Positions 12,746 through 24,987 are shown, counted from the stretch's first letter. The stretch: DNA of 64,000 nt from Protopterus annectens (GCF_019279795.1 NC_056725.1:1070206068-1070270067), one strand, 5' to 3'. The notes: generated by a model not told the origin, from the letters alone. Numbers and translations: made by a program.

Positions 12746-13133
12746 TGATAATCCTCTAGAGTACAAATGTAAATTATTTCCTTTAAAGGTTGCTTAATAC
12801 AAATAAATAGTAGGACAATTTGGAAATACATTTGAAATAATATTAAAACCATAGTCTGGTTTGTCTGTATATAACTTCACATAGATCTTGCAGTTTATGC
12901 TTACCTTTAAAATCTGTCTTGCTGCCTGGAAAATGATAACAAATTTTCACATGGGGCACACGGAGAAAATTTACTAAGGGGAAGACACTGTTAGTCTTCC
13001 ACCAGTACTGGGTTATGTAGCTATGCTTTCTGAGGATCTCATTGGCAACAGGTTTTGTAAGAACCCATGAAGCTATAAGAACCAAATTTTCATTATTTAT
13101 CTATGAGATAATCTATCAAATCACTGGATCATT

Positions 13134-13400
13134 TGTGTAGATCAATGTGTGCGTATTTACCTTTTAAAAGCTATCCAAGGGCTTGCACAAGTGTATAAAT
13201 ATTGAGCAGATGCAAGTCTGGCTGCCATTTTGTAGTAAGCTGTTGATATGTAAGCGTGTATGTTTGTATGGTCTGTCTGTAAACTAGTTTGTTTATATTT
13301 TATGATGTTGCTATCAATGCTGATGTGTTTCTATGCATTAAAGCATTTAAATAAAATACCCTGCTTGCTTGTCATCTATATTAGAAAGGGACGAGCAACA
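13134..13400 (+). repeat. 5' LTR of the gypsy fossil
   Basis: Promoter- and polyA-like signals (TATAAATA, AATAAA), with a CA end immediately before the primer-binding site. The 5' edge is inferred from a TGTG start and is not confirmed, as no second LTR exists in the window. Confidence 0.5.
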
Positions 13401-13418
13401 TGGTGTCAGAAGTGGGAT
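13401..13418 (+). promoter_or_regulatory. tRNA-Leu primer-binding site
   Basis: TGGTGTCAGAAGTGGGAT is complementary to the 3' end of vertebrate tRNA-Leu(CAG) including CCA (remembered sequence), and it directly abuts the LTR end. This is the expected minus-strand priming site. Confidence 0.75.
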
Positions 13419-16400
13419 CTTTAAAAGGACATGCAACCAGGATGGGATCCAGATTATTCAGTTTGAGTTCGATAGGCACTGAGTTGAAACTGGAGGAATA
13501 CAGAGGAGTGAATCATCCCTACATCATACATACTTCACAAAACAGGTCAGAAATGAATTTCAGATTTTAAAACTTGTTCAGCACTGTTTCTTATTCACAA
13601 AATAGGAAATGAGACACACAGCATCCTCTAAATGATATTCACATAAACCGATATGTCCAATACTGATAAAAATATTCTAATTACTATGGAAAATGTTTGA
13701 AATAAAGTCTAAATTGCACAAAATGAATACAAGAGGAAATGACTACATTTTTGCTAAGCACATATTTTTTTATATTAATCAAATATATCCAAGCTATCAG
13801 AAGAGTATAATCTGTCTGTATGCTTGTGCAGTATTACAGTAAAGTTATTTCATAAAATCTAGCCATTTCAGAGGATATTTTGCAAAGTACAGTATTACAG
13901 AGCATATTTCACAAAGTAAAGTATTTCAAAGAGTTTATTGTGCATTTTTATGCTGTTACAAGCTCATGAAATAGTTTGATCATACATAATTACAAGGGCC
14001 ATATTTTCAGTGTTTGTGCATACTTTGTGAGCATGGCAGATGGATTTTGAAAACCCAGTGCACTTGTGTTTGACAGTAATGCTGCAAAAAACTGGAGGGA
14101 TATTTGAGCAAGAATACAGTATTTTCATATAGGCTGCATTTTCTGATGAAGATGACCATACAAAGGTATTTATTCTGCTTAATTTAGCTGGGTCAGAAGT
14201 CATTGAAAAGGAGCATTAATTTGTGTATGCACCTGCTATCTATGCAGGAGAGGGGGAAAACTATTATATTGTTGCACCGGCTGAGTCAAGGGAGGACCAT
14301 GACTTGAAACGTAAATTCAAAGAAATGTGTAACCCCCCCCCCCCCCAGACAAATGTTACAATGGAAGGGCACTTATTTTATACAAGAGATCAAAAGCCGG
14401 ATGAAACTTTTGCAGCATATATAACTGACTTGAGGAATAAGGCTAAAACATGCAGATTTAGTGATTTAAGGGATGAGTTGATAAAAGACAGACTTATGTG
14501 TGGTATTAAAGATGATGCGGTGAAAAAGATTTTTGCTTTGTGACAGCGATTTAACTTTGAATAAGGCCATTGAGAGTTGTCAGATATATGAGTTCACAAA
14601 AAAGCACACAAATATGCTTATAAATAAGAATAGCTCTAGAAGGAACAGTGACAAAGCTCATGTTGATAGTATGTAGCATATGGTTAAAAGTAACAGGGCT
14701 AAGCCACATGGCAGCAACTGTACCCACTGCAGCAGTCACTGATAAACTCCAGAGCTTTCCAGCAAATTCCAGAGTTCACAAAGTCTCAGTGAATCATAAG
14801 AGTGAGTCAGCAAACTCAAAGCATGGTTCCCAACCTAGTTTCATTGCCAGATGTCATAACTGTGCTGGAAATCATGAATCTAAAAGGGAGAAATGTTTAA
14901 CTTTTTGTCAGCAATGCCACAAATGCAATAAATGGAATAATTTCAAGAGGTTTTGTAAATCAAAAGGCCCTCATTGTTTTATTAAAAGGGAACATTTCAA
15001 GAAACGAGTTGATAAATTAGAGAGCTGGAACCCTACTCTTTATGTTGATGGTGTGTCCGTGCCTCATGTCAGTTAATGCAGTAGATTTAAGGACACAGAA
15101 TAAATTATTTTGTACTGTTCGGATAAATGGAAAACCCACAGAGCTCAAAGTTGACACAGGTTCCAAGTGCAATGTTATGTCAGCAGAAACATTTACTAGA
15201 GTATGTCCTGGTGAAAGGCTTGATTTGGCGAGGTGTGCAAAGCTTGTTGCTTATGGTCGTGAAGAAATTCAAACTGAAGCCTCAGTAGTACTTTCATGTT
15301 ACTCTGCTCAAAGATGTTATGACTTGTTATTTTATGTGGTCAATTGGCACATCCAGTCATTATTAGGGTTCAAAGACAGTTTGAAAATGGGACTGCTGTC
15401 ATTTAATAAGGAAGTCCACCAAGTCAACTTGAAGGCCACTACTCTAATTTCACCCATTTCATTTTTTTCTACCTATGCTGATCTTTTCAAAGACAAATTA
15501 GGGAATCCTCCAGTTGTGTACTCCATGAAGTTAGATCCAGATGTCAGTCCAGTTATCAGGCCAGCATCAAAAGTTCCAATAGCCATGCAGGACAGAGTCA
15601 AAGCTGAGCTAGGTAAAATGGTGTGACAAGGTGTGATTTGTCCAGCTGCAGCTCCAACTGAATGGGTATCTTCCATGGTGGTAGGTCATAAGAAAAGCTC
15701 AGATGACATTTAGAACATCTATTGATCCATGAGATTTGAATAAAGCACTAAAAAAGCTTCATCACTCAATGCCCACTTGAAGACGTTGCAGCTCTGATGC
15801 CAAATGCCACTGTTTTTTTTCTGTATTAGATGCAAAGAGTTCATTTAGGCAGAGTCAGCTTGGCAAAATATCCTCATTGCTCACTACGTTCAGTACTCCA
15901 TTTGGAAGGTACAGATTTTTAAGAATGCCATTTGGGATAAATTCTGCAAGTGAAGTCTTTCAATGTGCACTGGAGCAAATTATTTCTGGGTATCCTTGTG
16001 CTATTATAGTAGATGACATACTAGAAGGAGGTAATGGTGAAGTTGAGCATGAGAGAAAACTCAGAAAAGTTCTAGAAAGAGCACACCAAGTGAATCTTAA
16101 GCTCAATCCACAGAAATGGAAATTCAGGCTATAAGAAGTTACTTATATTGGTAATTTATTAACTAGTTCAGGCATACGACCAGACCCTTCTAAGCAAACA
16201 GCCATTCTTGAGATACCAGCTCCAGACAATGTTCAAGCCCTGCAACATTTTCTTGGCATGGTTAACTATCTAGGAAGTTCATTCCAGACTTGAGCCAACT
16301 TTCAGCTCCGCTTAGAGAGCTCACATTTAAAGATGTATCCTGGCCTTGGTTAGAGTAGCACCAAAGAGCATTTGATGTCCTGTAACAGAGAATTGCAGTT

Positions 16401-17215
16401 CACCAACTCTCAGATACTATGATGTTCACAAACCATTAACACTTTCCTGTGAGGCTTCAAAATTTGGTCTTGGTGCAGTCATTACACAAGAGGGTCAACC
16501 TATTTTTTGTGTATTGAGAACTCTTACCCAAACTGAAATGCAGTAAGCCGAGACAGAAAAAGAGCTTTTGGCAATTGTGTTTGTCTGTTTGAAGTTTCGT
16601 AATGATGTTTATGGTAGACCTTTTTAGATGGAAACAGACCACCAACCTCTAGTCACTATCTTGTGAAAGCCTATGCATTCAGCTCCAGACAGATTGCAAC
16701 ATATGATGTTGAGATTGTTAAAGTATAATTTCACTCTTGTCTACAAGAAAGGCAAACTTCTTTATTTTGCTGATACATTATCCAGATCACCCAGAAACAC
16801 CACAGAACAGCATGAGAATGAGAACCTTGATTTTGAAGTTATGGAAGTGAGACATTTTTCTTCCACATGTCTTAATGAGCTGAGAGATCATACAGACACA
16901 GATCCAGTTTTACAGAGGCTTAACCACTTTATCAATCAAGGATGGCCATCAAAGCAATCAAGTTTAACTCAAGAAATGCAACCTTATTTTCCATGCAGAG
17001 ATGAGATTATATCTGACAATGGTATCATTATGAAAGTTCTGAAAGTAATTGTTACAATGTCTTTGCAACAAGAGTACATTACTATCTTGCATCATGGTCA
17101 CCCAGGAACCGACTCTACCAGAAGGGTGAGAGGGCTACTACTATTTTGGCCTTCTATGTCACTAGACATTGAGAGAGCACTTTCATTTTGTTCTGTGTGA
17201 AATAGTACTAAGCCA

Positions 17216-17860
17216 CATCAACAGAACCAGCCACTTTAGCTGAACCAGATTCATGAACTACCTTGGTCGACAGTAGAATGGTCAGCATTATTTGGTCAAA
17301 CCAACATCAAAAACTGTTGAATAAACAAAAATGGAGGACAAACACACCTAAGACACCAGGAAATCTTCAGCTATTCAGCTCATTAATGAACAAACCATAG
17401 TACCACACTGTAAGGTTAAGCGCTTTTCATCTGGTTCAGTAACCACACTTCTTCAGACAAATAGCAGGTACAAAGTAACTTTTATACTAAAATGCACATC
17501 CCTCTCCACCTCCTATTTACTCACTTATCCAACACAAATTCAATTAATCAATCTTATGAATTCAAATAAATTCTTAAATCTATAAGCCTAAAAATAACTG
17601 AAATTCATTCATTTAAAATGGACTATATCATCACCAGTATTAAATAAATACATCATCTACAAACATATGAAATAATAAAACAGTAAACAATCAATTTTTA
17701 GTAATAAAAAGCAAATGGTGAAGTTTTTTAAAAGAAAAAGTAAATGCATACAATTTAAATTCTAAGACCTCCAACTAACAACATTCAACCTTATATTAAT
17801 ATTCAACCCTACAACATTCAACCTTACATTCATTACAAGGTTGAACAAGCCTACAGACCC
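17216..17860 (-). mobile_element. Possible Penelope-like element 3' scrap
   Basis: On the minus strand the stretch 17424-17456 reads CTGAAGA, then a small hairpin (GGTT/AACC), then GAAAAGCGC. This resembles the 3' motif of the two PLEs at 41.9 and 48.2 kb, and both lie shortly after a TATAAA-like segment. No coding part is attached. The rest of the interval is AT-rich, with repeated ACATTCAACCTTA words near 17780-17845. Confidence 0.35.
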
Positions 17861-18091
17861 TTGAATCATCCAGAACAAGACTGTTGATCATTAAGGAGTC
17901 TATGGCCTGCTTCTCATTTTGGGATTGGAGCTATGGTTTTGCTTCTGGTGAGAGAATAAGCAAAGGAACATTGTATCCCAGCAGCATGCAGTTGTGGTGA
18001 GACCAGCATTAGTAGTAGTCAGGCAGTAGCCAAACAGGTGAATCTCCTCTTTTCATCATTATTTTCAAAGCTAAGTCTTTCTTTTCAATAA

Positions 18092-18353
18092 GCCGCGGTG
18101 GTACAGTGGTAGAGTTGTTGTCTCACAGCAAGAGGTTCTCCTGTTCGATTCTCGGCTGGAGTGCTTTCTGTGTGGAGTCTGCATGTCCTCCCCGTGGTCG
18201 AGTGGCCTCCAAAAGACATGTGTGAATGGGCATGCTTTCACTGAAGGTTGGGCGTTGGGCTGGCAACTCAGCACCATAAAGAAAATCTACTGTCAATCAT
18301 TAGCGGACCGGAGTTCCACTGTGGAGATCCCTAACCTGGAAAAGGCAAACAAC
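18092..18353 (+). mobile_element. tRNA-headed SINE copy 2
   Basis: The head is GCCGCGGTGGTACAGTGGTA with a B-box-like CTGTTCGATTCTCGG. The body includes TGTGTGGAGTCTGCATGTCC and the tail half includes ATCATTAGCGGACCGG, with a decayed CTGTGGAGATCCCTAACC. It is the same short-centred type as the copies at 7.1 and 41.6 kb. Confidence 0.85.
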
Positions 18354-18599
18354 TTCTTGATTAGCTGCTGTATAACCTAACTTCAGAATATTTGCCTAAA
18401 TACTTCATCCATAAATCATCATGGTCTACTTATTAGTCCCCCTCAATTGTTTGGCAGTGACCTGTATGGATGCAGACACCTTGAATTGACATTTTACCTG
18501 TAAAAGCACCCTTGAAAATATAGCAGTACCTAGCTTCACACAGGGCAAATAGTTTGTCGGGACAAGCATGGCCCCAGAGTTGCAAGCCGGATGTTCATT

Positions 18600-21057
18600 A
18601 CATTAGTTTATATTTTTACCTGCTACTATCAAATCAATAAATGGCCTTTTGCAGTGGATATGAACTTTCATAGTATCTCCAGTACCAGTGTGGTGGATAT
18701 GGGCATTGGGCATCCTGAGGCAATGTAGAAATTGTCTCTTGTTTACTAACAGCCAGGTAATTGTCAAACAAACTGATAAGGTATGTAAGAGGTGTATTTA
18801 CCCAATGTCACTGGAGGCAAAGCACTTACATAAAAGCACTCCTAATGTTAATCAGGCTGTCAGTAGTATACACTCTGCACCCATCACAAAAAGTTCAAAG
18901 TAGACACATAGGCCCACGTATGCTGAGGTACTTAAATGTAATCTTCTAAACTCCAAAGCCCAACTAGATGAAGAAAACATAACAAATACCCTCAGCAACC
19001 CTGAAAGCAGTTTTTCAAAATAACACCCACATCAACACATACAGCCACATCTCATGAAGCCTCAACTTCTAAGCCCATAAGGCAAGCCACCACAGAATCC
19101 AACATTCCATTTATTGAAGACTCCACTGTGAGACATAATGATGTCACTCTCCCTAGGCTGAGTAATGAGAAAGTCTCGGTCAGTTGCTTATCAGGGGCCG
19201 GGATCTGCCACATTACACATGTACTCAAGTCATTGGACCACAAATACAAGTATGACTCATTCATAGTCAATGTCTGTGTAAATGACCTGGGACATAGCTC
19301 CCTACATTATATGAAGATAGACATCATGGAGTTCTTGGAATATGTGTCCCAGGCTGATATGAACCTATCACTGAGTAGCATTTTACCTTCTCCAAGTATG
19401 ATGCCACAATGCAAACAAAAGAAGACTGACTTCAATAATTGGCTTAGTTTCTCGTGTCATTTTAAGGGCTGCAATATTTGTCAGCATGGAAGGAGTTGGT
19501 GAAAAGATCACACTGTTTTGCCTGGGATGGTCTGCACCTCTCCCCTCTAGGCTTTAGAATATTAGCTAAAACATTGTCATCCCTCATAATGCCTTTTTTA
19601 GGCAATGCCAAACTGAAAGTACTTCCCACATAGCAAATCAAAAGAAAGAAAATCTAAAGGTGTTACGGCTCAATCCCAGGAGTCTAAGCAAGAAATTCAA
19701 CTTCCCACAAGCTCTTCTCACCCTAGAGAATGTTGACATCTGTGCAGTCACTGACAAATAGTTTAAAGCTGCAGAAAGCATACTGGCAGTGCAAGATTAT
19801 AATGTCTTCCACACATTTAGATGAGCTACTACACAGACAGCAGAGTTCTCAACTGTCCAGATTTTCACAGAATGTCCAGATTTTTGCCTCATACTATTGT
19901 GTTGTTCCTCATAACATTTGTGGTTTTCTGGAAAATCACTGGTGTGATCTGTGGATGAAGTCGCTAAATAATGACATACATTTGAGTTTCAGGCTTTGTG
20001 TTACTCAGAAAAATGCACAACACAAATTCTGTAATTCCAACAACTTTCTAAGTTTATAACAGTGATATTTAAAAGTTGTCCCTAGTTTGGGGCTTTTGTC
20101 CCCCCATTATGTCAGGCTTTGTCCATATTTCTTGTGCTATGAAGTTGAGAGGTATGACAGACAGGGACTAAAGGGGAAGGTGTCTCGATTTGCATCAAAA
20201 ATAAATGTACCTTAAGGCTTGTCAAACAGGACAATGCACATCATCTTCTCTAAATTCAAATCGCCATAATCAAAATTTCATATCATAGCCAATATGACGA
20301 CCAGGGGTGCAAACATAGTGGATCTGGTTCTCACTAATATGGCAGAGTGCTGTACACCCACTAGTGTAATATCTTCTCTAGTAAGATCTGACCACAAAAT
20401 AGTCCCCTTTGAAGCAAAAATAAAATCCAGAACTCCAGCTAAGCCTGGAATATTCAGGAACTACACTAAGGTTAACTTCCTATGATTAAGTGATAACTTG
20501 ACAAAATATCAAGCCCCCATAAACTCTGAGGACACTGTTTCCATATGTGAAACTGTTCACAGAAACCCCATATAAGCATTTTACTAGCTGCATAGAGGAA
20601 GCTGTACCCACCAGGAAGGAGTAGACAACTAACTCAAAAAACAGGCCAGCCTGGTGGAATCCAGCATCAATAGGCTTTATAGCAGAAGGAAGAAAATCAC
20701 GGCAAAAATTAGGGTTCTAGCACCTAGCAGGATAAAAACTTTCTCATCAAACTAAACAAATGACTCAGAGGGAAAATAAAGTCTACCAAAGCCAAATTTG
20801 AAGTAAATTTGGCATCCTAGACCAAAAACAACCACAATGCATTCTTTAGCTAAGTCTACAACCCCAAAGGCAATACACAATTGTGTGAGGAGTTCATTGT
20901 TAATGAAGCTATCTATACCAAGCCAGAAGATATAGCAAACCTACTGGCAAACAAATTCATCTCTAACTTTACCTCTCTCTCCCTCTCAACCTCCCCAGAG
21001 GAGACACTTTCAAGCATAACTTTCCCTACTATCACTAGGGAACAGGTCCACAATCGA
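18600..21057 (+). mobile_element. CR1-type LINE with ORF1 esterase and ORF2 endonuclease (5' part)
   Basis: A plus-strand CR1 carrying the C-terminal SGNH-hydrolase domain of ORF1 (about 19090-19600), then the ORF2 endonuclease (about 19660-20480) and the start of the reverse transcriptase (20881-21045). ORF1 shows an EDSTVR block where GDS is expected, VCVND for the GxND block, LSLSSILPSP, and WDGLHLSP for the DxxH block. ORF2 shows LNPRSLSKK, GANIVDLVLTNM and a KPEDIANLLANKF stretch. Several stops and shifts make it non-functional. The copy is interrupted at 21058 by a minus-strand CR1 and resumes at 21598. Confidence 0.75.
19112..19600 (+). pseudogene. CR1 ORF1 SGNH-esterase domain
   Basis: Most of the domain is open from 19128 to 19502. 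In CR1/L3 LINEs this ORF1 domain is a GDSL-type esterase-like module beside nucleic-acid-binding segments. The Asp/His block WDGLHLSP lies at about 19525-19550, just after an in-frame stop. The nucleophile block is EDS where GDS is expected. The domain is degenerate. Confidence 0.7.
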
Positions 21058-21598
21058 TCACAGGATCATAGGATCATATGAGGTTACTAGGCTAATGGCC
21101 ATGGGGCCCTTACAAGCCTAGCCAAGAGTTTATCTCCAAAAATAAACCTCAGTCAGCACCTGTTGCCCCTGTCAATGAGGGACACAGGTGGCCCTCTGGT
21201 AAAAATTTGTGGTTTTCCATCCACTCATTAATGTCGCGCTTGAAGAGGTGAGGTACTCTGCTTGATGGGTATGGGAAGTCTATTCCAGAGACAGGCCAGC
21301 ATCTGTGAGACAAACCTGTCTATCCAGCAGGTTTTGTTGATGTCACATATCAGATTCAGGCCTTTCGAGTGGGTAATGTGCGAAGAGTTAGACTTAGAGA
21401 TATGGAGCATCTCTAGTAGGGCAGGGTCCGAGATTGCCTTGTAGGCGAGACACAGATCACCTCTGAGCAATCTGTATGATACCTAGTAGACAGACAGTGA
21501 TTTGAGCCTGTCTACATAGAACAGGTGTTTGAGGCCATGGATTCTCTTTGAGGAATTTATGTGGCCTTTCCAGTTGGTGCAGATGTTTGGAGAGGTAC
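21058..21598 (-). mobile_element. CR1-type LINE 3' end nested in a plus-strand CR1
   Basis: A 5'-truncated minus-strand CR1. Its 3' end is at the left (AGGATCAT octamers near 21061-21080, then GTTACTAGGCTAATGGCC as in the other copies). ORF2 C-terminal pieces MLRGDLCLAYKAISDPALLE and GMYLSKHLHQLERP are legible. It splits the plus-strand CR1, whose RT continues on the far side. Confidence 0.8.
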
Positions 21599-21880
21599 AT
21601 ACCAATGCTTTCTCTAAGGCCAAGAACACTGCATTGATAGGCCCAGACAATATCCCAGGATGCAGGCCCAGACAATATCCCAGGATGCATTCTAAATAGC
21701 ATGAAACATGACATATCAGGCCATCTAGAATTGATTTTAACTGTAGCTTCCAAATAGGCATTATGCCTCATGAATGGAGAATAGCAACAGTTGTCCCTAT
21801 GCCAATGGAGACCCTGGAATTCACAGACCCATAAGTCTCACTAGTCTCATATGCAAAGCCATAGCAAGAATTATCTTTTT
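21598..21880 (+). mobile_element. Continuation of the interrupted plus-strand CR1 (RT)
   Basis: It reads SKAKNTALIGPDNIPG, then IMPHEWRIATVVP, then a SYAKP segment, the N-terminal fingers of CR1 reverse transcriptase. It follows on from the part ending near 21045. A 25-bp perfect tandem duplication lies at 21639-21688. Confidence 0.7.
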
Positions 21881-22107
21881 ACCACCTTTGTGCAAAGAGA
21901 TGACAATGGCAGTTCTCCACTTGCTGGAATGAAGCCTGTAATTAGGCCGTGGTTGAATAGGGTGCTCAACGGCAAAGCTAGTTCTCGCTGGAGATGGTGC
22001 AGAATATAGCCTGGGATACTATCATGTCCCATGGAAGCTGTGTTCTTTGCCTTCAATAGGACCTTTAACACTTGATCTACAGAGATGTGAGATGCAGGAC
22101 ACCCCAT
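21881..22107 (-). mobile_element. CR1 RT fragment in opposite orientation
   Basis: The minus-strand frame 21871-22107 reads SVDQVLKVLLKAKNTASMGH, DSIPGYILHHLQ and LSTLFNHGLITGFIP. This is the same RT segment found in plus orientation just to its left, so it derives from another copy or an inversion. Confidence 0.7.
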
Positions 22108-23302
22108 TAAATAAAATGTTTATCAAGCTAAAATGATATGAAATATCAGTGTGGGGTAGCATAGGATGTTATTTAATTATATTTTGATATATGCACATTA
22201 AGTTGTAATATCACAACAAGGATGGTAAAAGAGATTTTGTGCTTATCAGTCATACATATGAAGTCTGCCAATGAACCTGATCATATGCAATTGGTATCTA
22301 AAGAGATCTGTGATAAGTAACAAGAGGACTCATATATTTATGTAGGCTAGTCAAAAATTAATATTTGTGTTATCATGCGTGTAGGGTCTGGAATGATCAG
22401 ATAATCACTGAATTTGATAATCAAAATGACAGCGTCAGTGTATCTGTTAATCACTTGCACATAGACTTTGTTTATTTTTTATTTAATTTAATTAATTTAA
22501 TTTAATTTTATGCGTTCATTCATTAATGCATTCCATTATTTATTTCTAGTTTACTTTTTTCCCATCAGATCTATAACTGTTGCATTAAATGACCTTGTCT
22601 CCCATTGTATCATTGATTTCTCTGTTTAGAGTCTATTAGGGTATTTCACGGCAGTTATAAATAAGTGGCACAGTTAACATAGTGTGATAGTTACATTTCT
22701 TACAAGAAGGGCGATCAATGACTTTGTATTACATTTGTGGATAACTGATAGTCAAGTAGCACTGAAGATATGTAGTTTCTTGTTCGGAGCTTTTCAGATA
22801 AACTAAAAAGGTACAAGAATGCCAATAAATAAATAAAACTCAAGTAAGGCAGTTGGCTTACAATGATAGTTCACAAGATGGAATCAACTATTAACATTAA
22901 ATAGGAAGAGAAGAGGGATTCTGTGGAAGTGGGAAAAGTCTATATGCTTTAGTGCTGTTTTTTTGTGTTCACTTTGGTTGGCTTGTCACATGCTCTGGTA
23001 TCCAAATCGCTGCAGTTAAATCTATCAGGATCCTTGGCATTTTGGCTGAATTTAAAGGACTGTCATTGTTGGCAGGATTAAATACAGGAAATTCCAGGAA
23101 AATTGCCCTTACTATTATTGTCTTATTAGCATTCTTGCAGTCTAGGATTGGTTAAAACTTTAATTACCTGTTCACATAAGGCTGTCAGCATGGTACAAAT
23201 CAAATAAGTACCAATGAAAAAAACAAAAAAAAAAAAACAAAGCAGCACTAAAACCAATGTAGTTAAACATACACTAAAAATCCACACTTTTTGAATAAGC
23301 CA
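22108..23302. other. Unassigned AT-rich sequence
   Basis: No gene recognised. TTTAATTTAATT low complexity lies near 22480-22510 and an A-rich run near 23218-23238. Confidence 0.5.
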
Positions 23303-23572
23303 GAGCAGGACAGCTCAGTGGTGCAGTGGTTGTGTTGTTGCCTCAGAGCAAGAGGTTCTCCAGTTTGATTGTTGGCTGGGGTGCCTTCTGAGTGGAGTCT
23401 GCATGTCCTCCCTGCATTCATGTGGGTTTCCTCCGGATGCTCCAGTTTCCTCCCACATTACAAAGACATGCATCTGGAGCATTGATCCCCAGGCCTCCGC
23501 TGAAAATAGGCTTTGTTGCAAGTTGGACTTTTCTGTTAAACAAATGTTAAATAAGTAAATAATAAGGGCCAT
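23303..23572 (+). mobile_element. tRNA-headed SINE copy 3, long-centred type
   Basis: The head CAGCTCAGTGGTGCAGTGG and CAGAGCAAGAGGTTCTCC are as in the other copies. This one keeps the middle block GTGGGTTTCCTCCGGATGCT...CCTCCCACATTACAAAGACATGC that copies 1, 2 and 4 lack. It lacks their CTGTGGCGACCCCT tail. It therefore represents a different subfamily or a parent form. Confidence 0.8.
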
Positions 23573-23808
23573 TTGAAGTGTTTCTGTCCATCCAGGATGC
23601 TACTTACCTAGGCAGAAGTCTAAGGTTGCAGGAAAGGTTCTACTGAGGGCAAAGCAATAAATCTAATCATATATAATTGGCATCTTAATAGATCTGTGGT
23701 CAGAGACAGGAGGATCCACAGTCATGCTGGCTACTCTGCCATATTTCAGCCATGAAATTTGATTAAATGGCCATCGATTTGCCAAGAGTTGGTTATGATT
23801 CAGCAGCA

Positions 23809-23810
<2 letters not shown>

Positions 23811-23872
<62 letters not shown>
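23811..23872. repeat. (AC)n microsatellite
   Basis: About 30 AC units. Confidence 0.98.
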
Positions 23873-23873
<1 letters not shown>

Positions 23874-24933
23874 GCTTTCATTATTTTCTTTATACATTTG
23901 TTAACAAGGTATGCTCACATATGCCCCTTTGTAGGGACTGACTGTAACCACTGTCTGGTGAAGTGACTTTCTCCCAGTCACACAGTAGCCAAATGTAGGT
24001 GGAAGGAATCAAACTCTATGCCCTGGACTACAGGAAATAGCTCATCAACAGTTCAGAGCCATAATTGTCTGCACTAATTCCAGGGGATCATTACTTTTTT
24101 AGACCATTAAATGTCTCGGACTCTAATGGATAAATGGATGTTTAAATACAATGATCAAAACAATGCACTGATAGGAGCACAGTTTAGCTTTAAATATTAT
24201 ATCACCAATAAAGAGACATAATCACAAAACCTAAGTAACAATGACATTTGAATTAAGATCAAAACACAACTACTTGGTTAAAGCCAATGTAAAATGTCAT
24301 CTATTAGACATATTTCTTATTAAACTTTAAAGGCACCACTTTATTGACATCAGGATGTCTACATGGATTTAGTAAAGTATTGCATCTAAACTCCCTATAT
24401 CCCATTTCATTATTTGTATTGCCACCATTAAGCATCTTATGTACTATAATCAGAACCAAAATGTTGAAACCTGTAAAATGAAAACATTATTATGAATGTG
24501 CAGACAATGAGTTTTCTTCTTCTTTGTGATTAATATCATATTAGTGTTAATAAAGTGTTTTAATTTATTATTTTGTCTACATAAAATGCCTTACAAGTTC
24601 CCCACATGCCTGTGTATGCAAAAGGAATAATAAAATATTAATTACATTGGAAAATAAAGATTGCCTACCAGAAACAGGTTGTAGAAAACTGTCATAGAAA
24701 TGTATTACAACAAAGTACAACTGTAACATTGATATTCACCATCTCTATTGAATAACTGTAGAGGTCAATAAAAATGTTTAGGTAATATTATTCCACATTT
24801 GATTGTTTGTGGGTGCCCATATGGTGTGCAAAACTGTAATTTCATCAAATTAATGGAAACAATTTTAATTAAATTGTTTCCATGTAATCTCTACTCTTTG
24901 ACAATTTACTATTTTTTTTGTTTCATTTTGTTT

Positions 24934-24936
<3 letters not shown>

Positions 24937-24987
<51 letters not shown>

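Larger units (their letters stand above)
13134..17215 (+). mobile_element. mag-like Ty3/gypsy LTR fossil, 3' truncated
   Basis: An old LTR-retrotransposon copy, clearly broken in many places (roughly ten or more). Parts in order: a 5' LTR ending at 13400 (start uncertain, perhaps 13134) with a TATAAATA box near 13193 and an AATAAA signal near 13355; a primer-binding site at 13401-13418; a gag region (about 14140-15075) with a cysteine/histidine cluster; protease (about 15110-15330, motif VDTGSK); reverse transcriptase (about 15480-16140); RNase H (about 16430-16790); and the zinc-binding start of integrase (about 17070-17200). The domain order is that of ordinary gypsy elements, and the wording of the RT start resembles the mag clade. 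No 3' LTR follows. Clade assignment is moderate. Confidence 0.85.

Noticed and set aside
18092-18165. A tRNA gene
   Set aside because: The tRNA-like head continues into a SINE body shared with three other copies.
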